NCBI GenBank assembly: GCA_023426425.1
Contig: JAFAAT010000263.1
Location: forward strand, 1 to 8,043
Length of the DNA: 8,043 nt
Direction of reading: 5' to 3'
Origin: Bacteroidota bacterium
GTDB lineage: Bacteria > Bacteroidota > Bacteroidia > Chitinophagales > Chitinophagaceae
Of this stretch, positions 6,197 through 8,043 are shown in pieces; the stretch's first letter is position 1; each line of letters starts with the position of its first letter. Both the position numbers and the translations under genes were made by a program. A model generated the notes under the pieces. It was not told the DNA's origin. It searched no databases and worked only from the letters and a program-made list of their open reading frames with translations.

Positions 6197-7440
6197 TATT
6201 TTCCTTGTTTTTTATAAAATTGCTCAATAGTATGGTGTAAATGATACAGATCACTTTCGTCTATCGTCTTCCGCTCAACATGTACCTCACGTATGGTGTC
6301 CATCAATGACCTTACTGTATTTTCCGGCATGCCCGATTTTAGTATCAACTGTTGTGTGAAATGTTCATTCAACTGCGAGGTGTTAAGATAATAATGTGAT
6401 CGCACCCATTCCAGAAAATGCTGGACCATTTTCTCCGCTATATTGTTATGATCTCCTTTGTTGTAGTACAGTCTACCCACAGTTTCGACAAAGGAGACCG
6501 AACTATTCTCAAGTGGCTTGACCTCCGGTATGATCCTTTGCTTCCGCTTGCTCTCGAATATCACATAGACCAGCAGGCCAAAGATCGCCAAAAAGAATGC
6601 CCATCGCGTACCTGGATACTTCAGCAGCACACCAAGATCTGAAGCCTTGGTGCTTCTCTTAAAATAGTCGTTCCAGTAAATGCGGGTCGGAATAATCGGG
6701 AGGCTCTGCCAGATCCCTTCCAGGTATTTCTCGTTCCCCGGTTGTAGCAGAAAGTAGTTACTCATCACCAGTGGTGCGGCATGCAGCGTGATGTGCCCGT
6801 CACCTACCGCATACCGGATAAAATTTGGCTGTGTTTTTACATGACCTAAGGTGTCTGGTAATGACCTTACACTCTCCATCATCACCGTATCTTCCTCCTT
6901 CACATTCTTCAGCTTGAAGAAGCCTAATACAGGTTTTCCCTGGTATCCAAACTGCTCCTCTGGCTTTGTACTAACGCTAATGCTGTTCAGGGAAGCCTTA
7001 CCGGTATTCACATTGGTCAGCGGCATCTCCTCAAACCCACTGTTGCTGATCGTGCAACCCAGGTAGTCCTCCAGCTTTTCATCCAGGCCTCTGGAAAATA
7101 TGACCACTTCATTCCCCGCCTCCGCAAATTCAACCAGCCGGTCCAGCTCATAGTCTGTTAGGTAAAAGTCCAGCCCCACGGCTACAAACAGCGCTCCCGC
7201 ACCATTCAGCATCCCCTCGTCCATATTGCTATACCTGAACCCAGGCGACAGTGGATGGATTTCAGCCTCTGGATAAGCAAGTTTCAAAGACTCGAAAGCA
7301 AGGAAGCCCCCGTAGGGTTTCTTGTCTTTCTTGTCCAGACTCACCCTCCAGTTGGTTTTCTTCACAAAAGGATTCTGGCAGCCGCTCAGGAACACTGCAA
7401 TAGAAAGTATCAGAAGGATAATGTAGCCTGGCCTCGTCAT
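6196..7440 (-). CDS. DUF4350 domain-containing membrane protein
   Basis: A 414-residue membrane protein of unknown function. The N-terminal hydrophobic stretch (about 5-20) ends in LSGC, a good lipobox with Cys21; it may be a lipoprotein signal or simply a membrane anchor. The DUF4350 region follows (about 40-235): GGFLAFESLKLAYPE near 44-58, then ALFVAVGLDFYLTDYELDRL and EAGNEVVIFSRG (107-118), a Rossmann-like pattern seen in the family. A second membrane segment lies at about 279-296 (RWAFFLAIFGLLVYVIFE), followed by a basic stop-transfer stretch ESKRKQR. The C-terminal 110 residues are largely helical and predicted cytoplasmic. Its start overlaps the stop of the DUF4129 gene by four bases (ATGA), and its stop overlaps the MoxR start by one. 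Context suggests a membrane partner of the MoxR/DUF58 pair. Family assignment is from recognisable sequence and from neighbours; no activity is claimed. Confidence 0.87.
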   Translation of the reverse strand: MTRPGYIILLILSIAVFLSGCQNPFVKKTNWRVSLDKKDKKPYGGFLAFESLKLAYPEAEIHPLSPGFRYSNMDEGMLNGAGALFVAVGLDFYLTDYELDRLVEFAEAGNEVVIFSRGLDEKLEDYLGCTISNSGFEEMPLTNVNTGKASLNSISVSTKPEEQFGYQGKPVLGFFKLKNVKEEDTVMMESVRSLPDTLGHVKTQPNFIRYAVGDGHITLHAAPLVMSNYFLLQPGNEKYLEGIWQSLPIIPTRIYWNDYFKRSTKASDLGVLLKYPGTRWAFFLAIFGLLVYVIFESKRKQRIIPEVKPLENSSVSFVETVGRLYYNKGDHNNIAEKMVQHFLEWVRSHYYLNTSQLNEHFTQQLILKSGMPENTVRSLMDTIREVHVERKTIDESDLYHLHHTIEQFYKKQGK

Positions 7441-8042
7441 TGCAGTCTGTTCTTCAATGTTTCAAATGTGGCCATATACTCCTGGTACCGCTCCTCAGGA
7501 ACAGGATAGTTCCCATACCAGGCATACTCATATTCCCTGGAGATTTTCCGAAAAGGGGATTTCAGATCCTGAATCTGTAGTTCATAGTAGTAGTCATTAT
7601 TCGTTTTGTCAGGTCGATAGTGAATATGATGTCGCTCCTGTAGCAGTTGCAGCAACCGCATATAGCTATACCTGATCGCCATTCTATAGTTGCCTTCCTT
7701 CACAGCCTGGCGCAAACGATCATCCCAGTTACCGTCCAGCAGATCTTCTGGCAGTTCATCTTCCTCCACTACGGTTGCCTCCTCCTCCTTCCGGCTTCCT
7801 GTGAGGTTCAGGTTTTTAATGAAAATCCGGTACAGCGCATAGGCAAGTATGGAAATTACAAGGATCCATAACAACAGTCTACCCTGCGGGCTACCCAAAA
7901 ACATGAAGATGGCAGCCAGGGCTCTGCTGAATACATTGTCTGCAGGATTGACAGCCGTGGTTTTAGCCATTTCTTTTTCTGTTCTGTAGCCAAAGGCCTC
8001 GTCCTGTGTAAGTTGCTGCCACTGGGCTTCCTCTATTATGGG
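7437..8042 (-). CDS. DUF4129 domain-containing membrane protein (5' end outside window)
   Basis: At least 201 residues are encoded, and the frame is open to the right edge. One membrane segment (RLLLWILVISILAYALYRIF) lies about 53-74 residues into the visible part. It is followed by an acidic linker (EEEATVVEEDELPEDL) and a C-terminal helical domain with DUF4129 hallmarks: GNYRMAIRYSYMRLLQLL, KTNNDYYYEL and EYEYAWYGNYPVPEERY. A Met at 7970 would give a 177-residue protein, but 24 further in-frame codons without a stop precede it, including QWQQLTQDEAFGY, which resembles the conserved segment before the membrane helix in this family. The full gene therefore probably starts beyond the window with a signal peptide and an extracytoplasmic region. 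The stop overlaps the DUF4350 start (ATGA). It is the first visible gene of the operon; related clusters in other Bacteroidota often carry RDD-family and stage II sporulation M-like genes further upstream. Function unknown. Confidence 0.85.
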   Translation of the reverse strand, partial: PIIEEAQWQQLTQDEAFGYRTEKEMAKTTAVNPADNVFSRALAAIFMFLGSPQGRLLLWILVISILAYALYRIFIKNLNLTGSRKEEEATVVEEDELPEDLLDGNWDDRLRQAVKEGNYRMAIRYSYMRLLQLLQERHHIHYRPDKTNNDYYYELQIQDLKSPFRKISREYEYAWYGNYPVPEERYQEYMATFETLKNRLQ

Positions 8043-8043
8043 T

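Overview
The window comes from a member of the Bacteroidota, most likely near Chitinophagaceae. The family-level call is an inference; the phylum-level call rests on sequence. There is a protein with a type IX secretion (Por) sorting tail. The clearest promoter matches the Bacteroidota primary-sigma pattern (TTG, about 20 bp, TAnnTTTG), and Shine-Dalgarno sequences are weak or absent. A Bacteroidota-style MoxR/DUF58/DUF4350/DUF4129 cluster is also present. All seven supported genes lie on the minus strand, so transcription runs from high to low coordinates. I see no plus-strand gene, tRNA, rRNA, insertion sequence or CRISPR array.

Right part (8042 to 3887): four tightly packed genes, read in the order DUF4129 protein (5' end outside the window), DUF4350 protein, MoxR-type AAA+ ATPase and DUF58 protein. 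Their junctions are a 4-base ATGA overlap, a 1-base TAATG overlap and a 9-base gap, so they form one translationally coupled operon. In such clusters the MoxR ATPase is thought to act as a chaperone on von Willebrand A-like partners such as the DUF58 protein, and the DUF4129/DUF4350 proteins are membrane-anchored partners. The precise process in the envelope is unknown.

Middle (3886 to 2071): a 551-residue secreted protein with a signal peptide and a C-terminal type A T9SS sorting domain. It has its own well-formed promoter and a strong intrinsic terminator. The promoter falls inside the longest possible reading frame, which fixes the start at 3778 rather than 3853.

Left part (2070 to 1): an intergenic stretch with a short array of 11-bp degenerate repeats and an inverted repeat; then a lipoprotein with four Asp-box (BNR/Ycf48-like) repeats, probably a beta-propeller; a probable terminator; a lysS-type promoter; and the first 233 codons of class II lysyl-tRNA synthetase, which runs off the left edge.

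Nothing here amounts to a clearly new biological system. The points most worth a second look are the start of the DUF4129 gene beyond the window, the relocated start of the T9SS cargo gene, the DUF58 protein's altered metal-site motif, and the 11-bp repeat block between the two exported-protein genes.
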